Shown: one piece after another, positions 34,769 through 42,717 of the stretch
How the letters are laid out: every line of letters starts with the position of its first letter
Position numbering within the stretch: the stretch's first letter is position 1
Source: Nonomuraea sediminis
GTDB taxonomy: Bacteria > Actinomycetota > Actinomycetes > Streptosporangiales > Streptosporangiaceae
DNA: 64,000 nt
Assembly (NCBI RefSeq): GCF_018531495.1
Contig: NZ_JAHDTI010000001.1
Span: 310,001-374,000, forward strand
Direction of reading: 5' to 3'
Notes under the pieces: generated by a model
Databases searched by the model: none
Told to the model about the DNA's origin: nothing
Seen by the model: the letters and a program-made list of their open reading frames with translations, nothing else
Program-made: the position numbers and the translations under genes

Positions 34769-35743
34769 TCAGGCGAAGAACTTGTGCAGGTAGCGCAGCG
34801 CCTGCTCGCGGTGGAAGCCGCTGCCGCCCTCGTGCTCGTTCCACGGGTAGACGGCGATCTCCTTGGGGCCCTGCCAGTGGTTGTAGGCGGCGAAGACCGT
34901 CGACGGCGGGCAGACGGCGTCCATGAGCGCCACCGAGTAGAGCGCCGCCGCCGTGCCGCGGGCGGCGAAGTTGACGCCGTCGAAGTACGACAGCGTGCGG
35001 AAGACGCGCTCCTCGGCCGCTCTGTTGCCGGCCAGGTAGCGGACGAGCTCCTGGTAGGGGTCCTTGTCGGTGATCTCGACGGCCCGGCGGAAGTGGGTCA
35101 GGAACGGCACGTCGACGAGCGCGGCCTTGACCGCCGGGTGGAGCGCGGCGACCGCCTGGGCGATGCCGCCGCCCTGGCTGCCGCCGTGGACCACGATCCG
35201 CTCGGGATCCACCAGCGGGTGGGTGGCCACCACGTCGATCGCGCGGACGGCGTCGGTGAAGACGCGGCGGTAGTAGTACTCGTTCTCGTCCAGGATGCCG
35301 CGCGTCATCATGCCGGCCGTCTGCGCCGACGAGCCGCCGTGCGGGTCGCCCGTGGCGCCCGGGCTGCTGTAGCTGCCGCCGCCCTGGCCGCGGGTCTCCA
35401 CCACCATGAAGGCGTACCCGGCCGACGGCCACACCAGGTGATCGTGCGGGAAGCCGCGGCCGCCGCTGTAACCGATGTACTGCACCACGATCGGCAGCGG
35501 TCCCTGAGCACCGCGCGGCGCGATGAACCAGCCGTTGATCCTGTCACCGCCCCACCCCGCGAACGAGGTGTCGTACACGTCCACCGCAGGCAGCGGCAGG
35601 TCGAAAGGGGTGTAGACCGGGGCGGCGTCGAACGCGCGGGCCTCGGCCAGCGTCCTGCTCCAGAAGTCGTCGAAGTCGGCGGGCTCGTCGCGGTCGGGAC
35701 GGTAGGCGCGAAGCTGATCAAGCGGCAGGTCGAACAGGGGCAC
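34769..35743 (-). CDS. Acetylxylan esterase / cephalosporin-C deacetylase family (AXE1)
   Basis: A 324-residue alpha/beta hydrolase of carbohydrate esterase family 7. Signatures are RGQGGGSYSSPG (RGQ motif), the nucleophile Ser in GGSQGGGIA, and catalytic His in NEHEGG. It deacetylates acetylated xylo-oligosaccharides and related esters; no signal peptide is present, so it acts on imported substrates. GTG 35743 was chosen over TTG 35755 because GGAG lies 6 nt before it and it gives the family N-terminus MPLFDLPLDQLRAYR. Confidence 0.92.
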   Translation of the reverse strand: MPLFDLPLDQLRAYRPDRDEPADFDDFWSRTLAEARAFDAAPVYTPFDLPLPAVDVYDTSFAGWGGDRINGWFIAPRGAQGPLPIVVQYIGYSGGRGFPHDHLVWPSAGYAFMVVETRGQGGGSYSSPGATGDPHGGSSAQTAGMMTRGILDENEYYYRRVFTDAVRAIDVVATHPLVDPERIVVHGGSQGGGIAQAVAALHPAVKAALVDVPFLTHFRRAVEITDKDPYQELVRYLAGNRAAEERVFRTLSYFDGVNFAARGTAAALYSVALMDAVCPPSTVFAAYNHWQGPKEIAVYPWNEHEGGSGFHREQALRYLHKFFA

Positions 35744-35916
35744 AGGACGCTCCAAGTGATCGTGGGTCCCGATATTTCATAGCAACGATCCGCGGCAAGC
35801 GCTATCCCCGTTCATCTGCCGGAACACGCCTCCGACCTTTCTCAAATCACTACATGTCAATAATTGGGCCCCTTAACAGACTTGACGGGAATTGTCGGGA
35901 GTGGTCCCATCTCCAG

Positions 35917-35939
35917 TTGTTAGGAATGCTTCCTAACAA
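35917..35939. promoter_or_regulatory. Perfect palindrome upstream of the GH75 chitosanase
   Basis: Two 10-bp arms, TTGTTAGGAA and TTCCTAACAA, are separated by TGC. The centre lies 35 bp before the GTG start. A palindrome upstream of actinomycete chitosanase genes is known as the binding site of the ROK-family repressor CsnR; from memory this sequence is of that type. TTGACG at 35882-35887 is a possible -35 element. Confidence 0.7.
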
Positions 35940-35962
35940 AGTCCGGCAGAAGGGCCCCCGCC

Positions 35963-37714
35963 GTGCTTCGCTTACGCCGCACCCCCTTAGTCCTGACCCT
36001 GCTCTCCGTCGTCTCCCTCGTCACCAGCGCCTTCTTCGCGTTACCCGCGCAGGCGGCCACGATCCGCTACGAGGCCGAGAACGCCACGATCGTCCAGGGC
36101 GTGGTCGAGTCCAACCACACCGGCTTCTCCGGCACCGGCTTCGTCAACAGCACCAACACCACCGGCGTCTACACGGAATGGACGATCAACGCCCCCGTGG
36201 CGGGCACCGCGCAGATCGCCATCCGCTACGCCAACGGCACCACCAGCGCCCGCACCGCCGACGTCTCGGTCAACGGCACCGTCGTGTCGGCCAACCGGTC
36301 GTTCGGGACCACCGCGAACTGGGACACCTGGGCCACCTCCACGCTCACCGCCACGCTGAACGCCGGTGACAACAAGATCCGCGTCACCGCCACCAACGCG
36401 GGCGGCAACGCCAACCTCGACTACCTCGAGGCCACCACGGCCGACGCGCCCGCCACCGAGTACCAGGCCGAGGCGGCGACGCTGAACCAGGCGATGGTCG
36501 CCACCAACCACACCGGCTACACAGGGACCGGCTTCGTCGACTACGTCAACACCGTCGGCGGCTACATCGAGTGGCAGGTCAACGTGGCCGACGCGGGCAC
36601 CCACACGCTGACCCTCCGCTACGCCAACGGCACCACGGTCACCAGGCCGATGGACATCTCGGTCAACGGCACCGTGGTCACCAGCGCCAGCTACGCCGGC
36701 ACCGGCACCTGGGACACCTGGGCCGACGGCAACGTCACCGTCAACCTGAACGCCGGCGTCAACACCATCCGCGCCACCGCCACCAGCGCCAACGGCGGCC
36801 CGAACGTGGACAGGCTCTCCGTCAGCGGCTCCGGCGGCCCCGACGGGCAGGCGCCCACCATCCCCAGCGGCGTCAGGGTGACCGGCACCAGCGCCTCCAG
36901 CATCTCCCTCGCCTGGACCGACTCCACCGACAACGTGGGCGTGACCGGCTACAAGGTGTACGAGGGCAGCACGGTCGTGGCGACCTCGCCGACCGCCAGC
37001 GCCACGATCAGCGGCCTGGCCGCGAACTCCACCCACACCTACACGGTCACGGCCTTCGACGCGGCGGGCAACGAGTCCGGCCACAGCTCCTCGGTGAGCG
37101 GCACGACCGGCAGCGGCACCGGCGGCCCGACGGCCGACCAGCTGCTGGCCAAGGTCACCACGTGCAGCCAGATCTCCAACGGCAAGTACAAGACCGACTC
37201 CGACGTCAGCACGGCCACGGTGCCCGTGTGCAACAAGACCGGCGCGGTCTTCTGGAAGGCCGACATGGACATCGACTGCGACGGCATCCGCACCACGCAG
37301 TGCAACGAGCAGACCGACTGCTGCTTCCAGCCCGACACGTTCTGCCACACCACGACCGACTCGCCGCTCAACGCGGCGCAGCTGCCGTACGTGGTGGTGC
37401 CGAGCACCAGCAGCATCTGGAACTACACCACCAAGGGCATCGGCTGCGGGACGGTCGTGGCGGTGATCTACAACGGGCAGGTCGAATATGCCGTGATGGG
37501 TGACACCGGGCCGAGCGGGATCATCGGCGAGGCGTCCTACAAGACGGCCGCCGACCTCGGCATCAACCCGGACCCGAGCAACGGCGGCACGGACACGGGC
37601 GTCACCTACATCGTCTTCACCGGCTCCGGCACCAAGGTGTCGACCATCGAGAACCACAGCCAGGCCGTCAGCCTGGGGCAGTCGCTGGCCCAGCAGTTCC
37701 TCAACAACAACTGA
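35963..37714 (+). CDS. Secreted chitosanase GH75 with two CBM35-like modules and FnIII
   Basis: A 583-residue modular enzyme. The signal peptide is about 1-32 (AQAA). Two tandem carbohydrate-binding modules of CBM6/35 type (about 34-158 and 166-290) share YEAENATI/YQAEAATL and IRYANGTT/LRYANGTT motifs. A fibronectin III module lies at about 297-383 (PSGVRVTGTSASSISLAWTDSTDNVGVTGYKVY-like). The catalytic GH75 domain covers about 390-583 with KADMDIDCDG, holding the conserved acidic residues, and several cysteines. It cleaves chitosan outside the cell. The start is GTG 35963 with AAGGG upstream. A perfect palindrome just upstream suggests substrate-dependent repression. Confidence 0.9.
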   Translation: MLRLRRTPLVLTLLSVVSLVTSAFFALPAQAATIRYEAENATIVQGVVESNHTGFSGTGFVNSTNTTGVYTEWTINAPVAGTAQIAIRYANGTTSARTADVSVNGTVVSANRSFGTTANWDTWATSTLTATLNAGDNKIRVTATNAGGNANLDYLEATTADAPATEYQAEAATLNQAMVATNHTGYTGTGFVDYVNTVGGYIEWQVNVADAGTHTLTLRYANGTTVTRPMDISVNGTVVTSASYAGTGTWDTWADGNVTVNLNAGVNTIRATATSANGGPNVDRLSVSGSGGPDGQAPTIPSGVRVTGTSASSISLAWTDSTDNVGVTGYKVYEGSTVVATSPTASATISGLAANSTHTYTVTAFDAAGNESGHSSSVSGTTGSGTGGPTADQLLAKVTTCSQISNGKYKTDSDVSTATVPVCNKTGAVFWKADMDIDCDGIRTTQCNEQTDCCFQPDTFCHTTTDSPLNAAQLPYVVVPSTSSIWNYTTKGIGCGTVVAVIYNGQVEYAVMGDTGPSGIIGEASYKTAADLGINPDPSNGGTDTGVTYIVFTGSGTKVSTIENHSQAVSLGQSLAQQFLNNN

Positions 37715-37725
37715 CCGCACCATCT

Positions 37726-37758
37726 CCCCCGCGCCCGGCCACACCCCGGGCGCGGGGG
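37726..37758 (+). terminator. Hairpin terminator after the chitosanase gene
   Basis: A 13-bp perfect stem pairs CCCCCGCGCCCGG (37726-37738) with CCGGGCGCGGGGG (37746-37758) around a 7-nt loop, 11 bp after the stop codon. No T-tract follows. Confidence 0.75.
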
Positions 37759-37794
37759 GCACCTCTCCGCCTGTCCTGCACGACAGGCCCCTTT

Positions 37795-37859
37795 GCAGGC
37801 CGCTTCTCGTACGGCAGGCCGCTTCTTGTACGGCAGGCCGCTTCTTGTACGGCGGGCCG
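37795..37859 (+). repeat. Tandem 19-bp repeat, about 3.5 copies
   Basis: Three consecutive 19-bp units with consensus GCAGGCCGCTTCTTGTACG lie at 37795-37813, 37814-37832 and 37833-37851. A partial unit with GGGCC follows. Each unit contains GTACGGC(A/G)GGCCGC across the junction, which matches the ends of the 168-bp element at 46.4 kb. Confidence 0.9.
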
Positions 37860-37939
37860 CCCCACCGGCCGCCCACCGCACTCCGGTCGACGGCCCGCGC
37901 CCGGCGCTTCCGGCGAGTCGATGACACTTGCTCACCGCC
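37847..37939 (+). repeat. Dispersed intergenic repeat, copy A
   Basis: This segment aligns along about 90 bp with 46425-46520, including 33 identical bases (37891-37923 and 46469-46501). Both copies follow the stop of a plus-strand gene. The left end motif GTACGGCGGGCCGC is shared; no matching inverted right end is seen here. Confidence 0.85.
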
Positions 37940-38109
37940 ACGACTCCACCCTTGGCCGGGCACAGGGTCCCGCCCCCTCGCCGCAGACGGGCGCCGCCCC
38001 CGCCGCACTACACCTCACCGCCACGACTCCGCCCTAGGCCGGGCACCAGGATCCCGCGCCTCCCTCGCCGCAGACGGGCGCCGCCCCCGCCGCACAACGC
38101 CTCACCGCC
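37931..38109 (+). repeat. Tandem 83-87 bp repeat, two copies and a partial third
   Basis: Units begin CTCACCGCCACGACTCC at 37931 and 38014; a third start, CTCACCGCC, is at 38101. They share CGCCGCAGACGGGCGCCGCC. The whole gap 37715-38239 holds no convincing gene: after the terminator it consists of these repeats and G+C-rich sequence. Confidence 0.85.
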
Positions 38110-38239
38110 CCGGCGACCGAAGCGGGATCCCGTTTCGGGTGTTCACTACCGGTGATCGGGGTGGCTCGCTCGGGGTCGGGTGGGGTGGGAGTGGGGAAAT
38201 TGGGGTCCGGGGGGCGGTGGAGGCGGTAGTTTCGGCACG

Positions 38240-39433
38240 GTGCAGGCTGTTCGTCCCCTTGCGGCGCGCGCGTTACGGATGTCGGGTCGCGTCCTGGCCG
38301 GCGTATGCGTGCTGGCCCTGTCGCCCGTGCTGGGCCTGGCGGCGCTGGCCGGCATGTCGACCGTGACGCAGGACCCGAAGGTCTTCACGATCACCGGGCT
38401 GGCCGCGTTCGGCGCGGTGTTCTTCCTCGGCCTGCTGCTGTGCGTGCCACGGCCCAGGTCCGGGTGGGGGCGGTGGCTGCGGGCGCTCGCCGTACTCGGG
38501 ATCGAGGCGTGGGCCGTGTGGCACGTCAGCGAGGCGACGCTGAACCCCGTCGCGTTCACGCCGCCGCCCGCAGTGGCCGGCCAGCGGGAGTGGCGCCTGG
38601 ACACGGGCTCGCGGCTGGCCTACGTGCGGATCGCGCCCAAGCGGGTGACGCGCCCCGACCCGGTCGTCGTGGTGGACGGCGTGACGGCCGCGGCCACGCT
38701 CGGCCTGCCCCTGACGCGCGAGGGGTTCCAGGTGTACGGCTACGACCGCCTCGGCTCCGGCCGTTCCGAGCGCCTGGCCGACCCCCGCCGCTACGGCCTG
38801 ACCAGGGACGTCTCGGATCTGGAGTCGGTACGGCAGGCCATCGGCGCCAAGCGGATGCTGCTGATCGCCCACGGGGACGGGGCCCGCCTCGCCACCGCCT
38901 ACCTGGCCGCCCACCCGGACCAGGTGGCCCGCGTCGTCCTGGACTCCCCCGCGCCGCTGGGCGGCGGCCCCGCCACGGCGCTGTCGGCCCTCCAGCCGGG
39001 CACGGCGGAGCTGGCCAGGCCCAGGGAACTGGCCGTCTACACGCTGATGCGCCTCGACCCGGTCGCCGCGCACGCCTTCGCCGGTGACGCGGAGGTCGAC
39101 GCCCGCCTCGACGACCGCCTCCGCCACGAGGTGCCTGGCCCCGGCTGCCCGGCCCCCACCCCTTCGGGCCCCGGCGGCTACGCGAGCCTCACCAGCCGCT
39201 CCCCCGGCCAGGTGCGCGACCTCCTCTCGGAGGTGACCACCCCGGTCCTGATCGTCAAACGCCGCTGCGACAAGGAGAGCTGGTCGGCCGCCCTCGAATA
39301 CCGCCACGACCTACCAGGCTCGACCCTCGCCTACGCCCCCGACACGGGCACGGTCCGCACCTTCCTCCTGGGCACCCCCGTCCACGACACCACCCCCCAA
39401 ACCCCACCTCCCGACTTCCTCGGCCCCCGCTGA
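38240..39433 (+). CDS. Membrane-anchored alpha/beta-hydrolase-fold protein lacking the nucleophile Ser
   Basis: About 397 residues. Three hydrophobic segments occupy about 15-105, then an alpha/beta hydrolase-like domain follows (YGYDRLGSGRSERL ... MLLIAHGDGARLATAYLAAHPDQVARVVLDSPAPL). In catalytic relatives the elbow reads GHSxG; here it is AHGDGA, with Gly in place of Ser. Enzymatic activity by the usual triad is therefore unlikely unless another residue serves. The start is uncertain: GTG 38240 is assumed, and ATG 38279 is also possible. The last 25 residues are Pro-rich. It is convergent with apbE and has no functional clue from neighbours. Confidence 0.6.
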   Translation: MQAVRPLAARALRMSGRVLAGVCVLALSPVLGLAALAGMSTVTQDPKVFTITGLAAFGAVFFLGLLLCVPRPRSGWGRWLRALAVLGIEAWAVWHVSEATLNPVAFTPPPAVAGQREWRLDTGSRLAYVRIAPKRVTRPDPVVVVDGVTAAATLGLPLTREGFQVYGYDRLGSGRSERLADPRRYGLTRDVSDLESVRQAIGAKRMLLIAHGDGARLATAYLAAHPDQVARVVLDSPAPLGGGPATALSALQPGTAELARPRELAVYTLMRLDPVAAHAFAGDAEVDARLDDRLRHEVPGPGCPAPTPSGPGGYASLTSRSPGQVRDLLSEVTTPVLIVKRRCDKESWSAALEYRHDLPGSTLAYAPDTGTVRTFLLGTPVHDTTPQTPPPDFLGPR

Positions 39434-39459
39434 TCCGGAGGCCCGCAGCTCTTGCCGCC

Positions 39460-40191
39460 TCACGCGCCGGCGCGGGCGAGGCCCTTCGCCCAGCCGCTGG
39501 TCGTCCAGGTGTCGCCGGTGGGGGTGATCGCGAAGGCTTCCAGCCCGTCGAGCTCCTCCACCCAGTCCCTGGCCTGGTGGCCCATGGCGAAGGCCGCCGT
39601 GGCGTAGGCGTCGACGGTCGCCAGGCGGGGACCGACCAGGGTGATGGATGCCAGTTCCGTGGCTGGCCTGCCCGTGTGCGGGTCGACGATGTGGGCGCCG
39701 CGTTCCGCCGTGCCGGAGGTGGCCACGGCCAGGTCGCCGCCGGTCACGACCGCGGCGACCGTGTGGGGGCGCAGCGGGTCGGCGATGCCGATGCGCCAGT
39801 GCCCGGCGCCGACCTGGAGGTCGCCTCCGCCGTTGACGCAGTGTTCCGGCAGGCCCGCCGCGCGCAGCAGCGCGGCGGCGCGCTCGACGGCCCAGCCCTT
39901 GACCAGGCCGGTGGGGTCGAGCCGGCCGTACGGAGTGAGCGTGAAATAGCCGAGGGTGTCGCGCTCGACCTGGGTGCACAGGGTGAGCACCTCGGTCACC
40001 TCGGCGGGGCAGCGGGTCTGGTCTCCCGCGGCCAGGCGGCTGATGACGCTGTCCGGGCGGTAGGTGGAGAAGACCGCGTCGACCTGGTGGAGCCAGTCGA
40101 CCGCTTCGGCCACCGCCTCCCAGGCCTCCGGACCGGCGTGCCGTACGTCGAAGGACACGACCGTGCCCATCACGCGCTCGGCGTGGCGCAT
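39460..40191 (-). CDS. apbE: FAD:protein FMN transferase, ApbE family
   Basis: A 243-residue protein that attaches FMN from FAD to a Thr/Ser of target flavoproteins. Visible features are MGTVVSFDVRH at the N-terminus, DPTGLVKGWAVERA, VNGGGDLQ (flavin/Mg site), TSGTAERGAHIVDPHTGRP, and the Mg-binding ATVDAYATAAFAMG. There is no clear signal peptide. The ATG 40191 overlaps the stop of the FMN-binding-domain gene (ATGA). Its substrate is almost certainly that neighbour. Confidence 0.92.
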   Translation of the reverse strand: MRHAERVMGTVVSFDVRHAGPEAWEAVAEAVDWLHQVDAVFSTYRPDSVISRLAAGDQTRCPAEVTEVLTLCTQVERDTLGYFTLTPYGRLDPTGLVKGWAVERAAALLRAAGLPEHCVNGGGDLQVGAGHWRIGIADPLRPHTVAAVVTGGDLAVATSGTAERGAHIVDPHTGRPATELASITLVGPRLATVDAYATAAFAMGHQARDWVEELDGLEAFAITPTGDTWTTSGWAKGLARAGA

Positions 40192-40622
40192 CACAGGCCT
40201 GCCTGGTCGATCGCGCTCTGGAGGGAGCGCATGTAGCCGTCGCTGGTGTAGGTGGCGCCCGACACGCTGTCGATGTGGGCGCTCTGGGCGGAGAGCGCCT
40301 CGCTCTGGAGGATCGGGAGGGCCCTGTTGCTGATCTCGATGTCGCGCGGGTTCTCGTCCGGTGACTTGAGGACCCGGATGTCGGCGATCTTCCCGTCCGC
40401 GACGCGGATCTTCACCTGGACGGGACCCCACCGGGTGTCGGCGGCGTCTCCTGTGTAGTCGTGGGCCGTCTTCGCGGAAGCGCTGGGGGTGGAGCGGGAG
40501 GAGGGCGTGGAGCTGGCGGCGGCGGGCGGCTGGGCCGCCGTGGTGACCGCATGCGGTTTGAACGACAGCAGCAGGACCAGACCCACGGCCGTGACGACGA
40601 TGGCGAGCGCGATCCGAAGCAT
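40191..40622 (-). CDS. FMN-binding-domain protein, membrane-anchored
   Basis: A 143-residue protein with an N-terminal hydrophobic anchor or signal (1-20), a Ser/Thr/Ala linker (about 30-52) and one FMN_bind domain. DSVSGATYTS (118-127) is the flavinylation motif, with Thr124 the expected FMN attachment residue. The domain is predicted to lie outside the membrane. Its 3' end overlaps apbE and its start lies 9 nt after the oxidoreductase stop. It would receive electrons from the membrane flavoprotein upstream and pass them to an extracytoplasmic acceptor. Confidence 0.9.
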   Translation of the reverse strand: MLRIALAIVVTAVGLVLLLSFKPHAVTTAAQPPAAASSTPSSRSTPSASAKTAHDYTGDAADTRWGPVQVKIRVADGKIADIRVLKSPDENPRDIEISNRALPILQSEALSAQSAHIDSVSGATYTSDGYMRSLQSAIDQAGL

Positions 40623-40631
40623 CGGAACCCC

Positions 40632-41918
40632 CTAGAACTCGAACGACTCGTGGTGGATGCGGCCGGCCGGCACCCCTGCCGCCTTCAAGGCGTCGATCGC
40701 GGCGTCCGCCATCGAGGGCGGCCCGCAGACGTAGGCGTCGTGCTCGGGCAGACCGGGCACGAGCCGTGACAGGGTGGCCGGATCGAACAGATCGGCGGGG
40801 CGCGGGCCTGCCGACACGAACAGGCGGGCGCCGCGGGCCGCCGCGATGGCCTCCAGTTCCGCGCGCAGCACCGGCTCGCGCGCCCGGTAGAGCAGCGTGA
40901 CCTCGCCGGGCAGCGTCTCGAACAGGGCGCGCAGCGGGGTGATGCCGACGCCACCGGCGATCAGCAGGGTCCGGTCGCGCCTGCGGCGGCGGGCCGTGAG
41001 CGCGCCGTACGGGCCTTCCGCGAACACCGGCGTGCCCGGCCGCAGCCGCGTCAGCGCGGCGCTGTGGTCGCCCAGGGCCTTCACCGTGATGCGCAGCGAT
41101 CCGTCACTGGCCGGTGCCGACAGCGAGTACGGGTTGGCCGACCACCACGTCCGCCGCGTCAGGAACCGCCAGCGGAAGAACTGGCCCGGCTCGGCCCGCA
41201 GCCGGCCGAGGTCGCGGCCGGTGATCCGGACGGACACCACCCCTGGCGCCTCCCGGACGACCTCGGCCACCCGCAGCCGGTGCCGCCACGACAGCACCAC
41301 CGGGGCCAGGAAGCGGTACCACAGCAGCAGCGCGGCCACCCCGAGGTAGAGCGCGTACCAGGCGACCTGGGCCGCGCGATCGCCGGTGAACTCGGCGCCC
41401 GTGCTCAACTGGTGCCCGAAGGCCAGCCATGCGGCCAGGTAGGTGTAGAAGTGCAGCAGGTACCACGTCTCGTAGCGCAGGCGCCGCCGCGCCGCCCGCG
41501 CCGACACGATGCCGGTGCCGGTCAGCAGCAGCACCGCCACGGTCGCCTTGAGAACATCGGGAAACGTCAACGCCATCGTGACCGACTCGCCGACCACGCC
41601 TTTCCCGTCGGCCAGCGCGTACCCCCAGATGGTGGCCAGCGTGTGGGTCACGGCCAGGCCGATCACGTACCGGCCGCCCATGGCGTGCCAGCGGGTCAGC
41701 GTGTCGGTGCCCACTCCGCGCTCCAGCGCCGGGACGCGGGCCATCAACGCCAGCAGGACGGCCAGGCCGTACCCGGCGAGCAGGCCGGTGATCCGTCCGG
41801 CGTTGGTCAGCCAGCCGGACGGCCCGGCCACGGCGGCCGTGTCGTGCCACCACAGCGCCAGCACGGCGGCGGCGCCCAGGCCGATCACGGCGAGCAGGGT
41901 GTTCCTCACAGGCGTCAC
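40632..41918 (-). CDS. Ferric-reductase-like transmembrane flavoprotein (FAD/NAD(P)H domain)
   Basis: A 428-residue protein. Residues of about 1-205 hold six membrane helices with paired His residues (TRWHAMGGRYVIGLAVTHTLATIW ... LLHFYTYLAAWLAFGHQ) that can ligate heme b. Residues of about 215-428 form a ferredoxin-reductase-type unit with FAD motif NPYSLSAP and NAD(P) motif GGVGITPLRAL, ending ESFEF. It carries electrons from cytoplasmic NAD(P)H across the membrane. Co-location with an FMN_bind protein and ApbE supports an extracytoplasmic electron-transfer chain. GTG 41918 is the likely start. It is divergent from a two-component system. Confidence 0.88.
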   Translation of the reverse strand: MTPVRNTLLAVIGLGAAAVLALWWHDTAAVAGPSGWLTNAGRITGLLAGYGLAVLLALMARVPALERGVGTDTLTRWHAMGGRYVIGLAVTHTLATIWGYALADGKGVVGESVTMALTFPDVLKATVAVLLLTGTGIVSARAARRRLRYETWYLLHFYTYLAAWLAFGHQLSTGAEFTGDRAAQVAWYALYLGVAALLLWYRFLAPVVLSWRHRLRVAEVVREAPGVVSVRITGRDLGRLRAEPGQFFRWRFLTRRTWWSANPYSLSAPASDGSLRITVKALGDHSAALTRLRPGTPVFAEGPYGALTARRRRRDRTLLIAGGVGITPLRALFETLPGEVTLLYRAREPVLRAELEAIAAARGARLFVSAGPRPADLFDPATLSRLVPGLPEHDAYVCGPPSMADAAIDALKAAGVPAGRIHHESFEF

Positions 41919-41994
41919 CGTGCCAGGCGTTTCTCTGCTTTCCCTATGAACGGGGGCACTTTTAGGCGATTCTCAGAAGCCGCCCATAGTCTGA
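41919..41994. promoter_or_regulatory. Divergent promoter, flavin electron-transfer operon / two-component system
   Basis: This is a 76-bp gap. CATAGT at 41985-41990 lies only 4 nt before the rightward ATG, and no ribosome site is visible, so the response-regulator mRNA may be leaderless. No clear inverted repeat was identified. Confidence 0.4.
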
Positions 41995-42717
41995 ATGGCG
42001 ATGGTGGAACTGCTGCGACCCGATGGCGCCCCGATCAGGATCCTCGTCGTGGACGACGAGCCCGACCTGGTCGAGGTCCTGGACGGCGTGCTGCGCCAGG
42101 AGGGCTGGCACGTGGCCACCGCCGGGTGCGGCGCGGACGCGCTGCGGGCGGCGATCGAGTTCGGGCCGGACGCGGTGGTCCTGGACGTCATGCTGCCCGA
42201 CATGGACGGCCTGCAGGTCATGCGCAGGCTGCGCGAGCGCGCCCCCGAGCTGTGCGTGCTGTTCCTGACCGCACGCGACGCCGTCGAGGACCGGGTGGCC
42301 GGGATCACCGCGGGCGGCGACGACTACGTCACCAAGCCGTTCAGCCTGGAGGAGGTGGTGGCCAGGCTGCGCGGGCTGCTGCGCAGGGCCGGCATGGCCC
42401 GTCCAGGCAACGGCGACCGGCTGGTGGTCGCGGACCTGGTGATGGACGAGGACGCCAGGGAGGTCACCAGGGCGGGCACGCTCGTCGACCTGACGCCCAC
42501 CGAGTTCGAGCTGCTCAGGCTGCTCATGCTGAACCCGCGCCGGGTGCTCAGCAAGTCCAGGATCTTGGACGAGGTGTGGTCCTACGACTTCGGCGGCCAG
42601 GCGCACGTGGTCGAGCTGTACATCAGCTACCTCCGCAAGAAGATCGACGCCGGCCGCCCGCCGCTGATCCACACCGTGCGCGGCGTCGGCTACGTGCTCA
42701 AGCCGCCACCGCCATGA
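41995..42717 (+). CDS. OmpR-family response regulator
   Basis: A 240-residue regulator. The receiver has VVDDEPD, phospho-Asp in VVLDVMLPDMDG, LFLTARD, and Lys in YVTKPFS. The winged helix ends HTVRGVGYVLKPP. Two starts, ATG 41995 and ATG 42001, are in frame; the first is used because a -10-like CATAGT lies just upstream. The TGA overlaps the kinase ATG (ATGA). The divergent redox operon is a likely target. Confidence 0.9.
   Translation: MAMVELLRPDGAPIRILVVDDEPDLVEVLDGVLRQEGWHVATAGCGADALRAAIEFGPDAVVLDVMLPDMDGLQVMRRLRERAPELCVLFLTARDAVEDRVAGITAGGDDYVTKPFSLEEVVARLRGLLRRAGMARPGNGDRLVVADLVMDEDAREVTRAGTLVDLTPTEFELLRLLMLNPRRVLSKSRILDEVWSYDFGGQAHVVELYISYLRKKIDAGRPPLIHTVRGVGYVLKPPPP

Noticed and set aside
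37795..38109. CRISPR array from the short tandem repeats
   Set aside because: Units are directly contiguous with no unique spacers, and no cas genes are present.
41064..42713. N-terminal 550 residues of the long frame leading into the second histidine kinase
   Set aside because: It crosses the divergent promoter and the response-regulator gene in another frame; the kinase start at 42714 overlaps the regulator stop and gives a standard membrane N-terminus.
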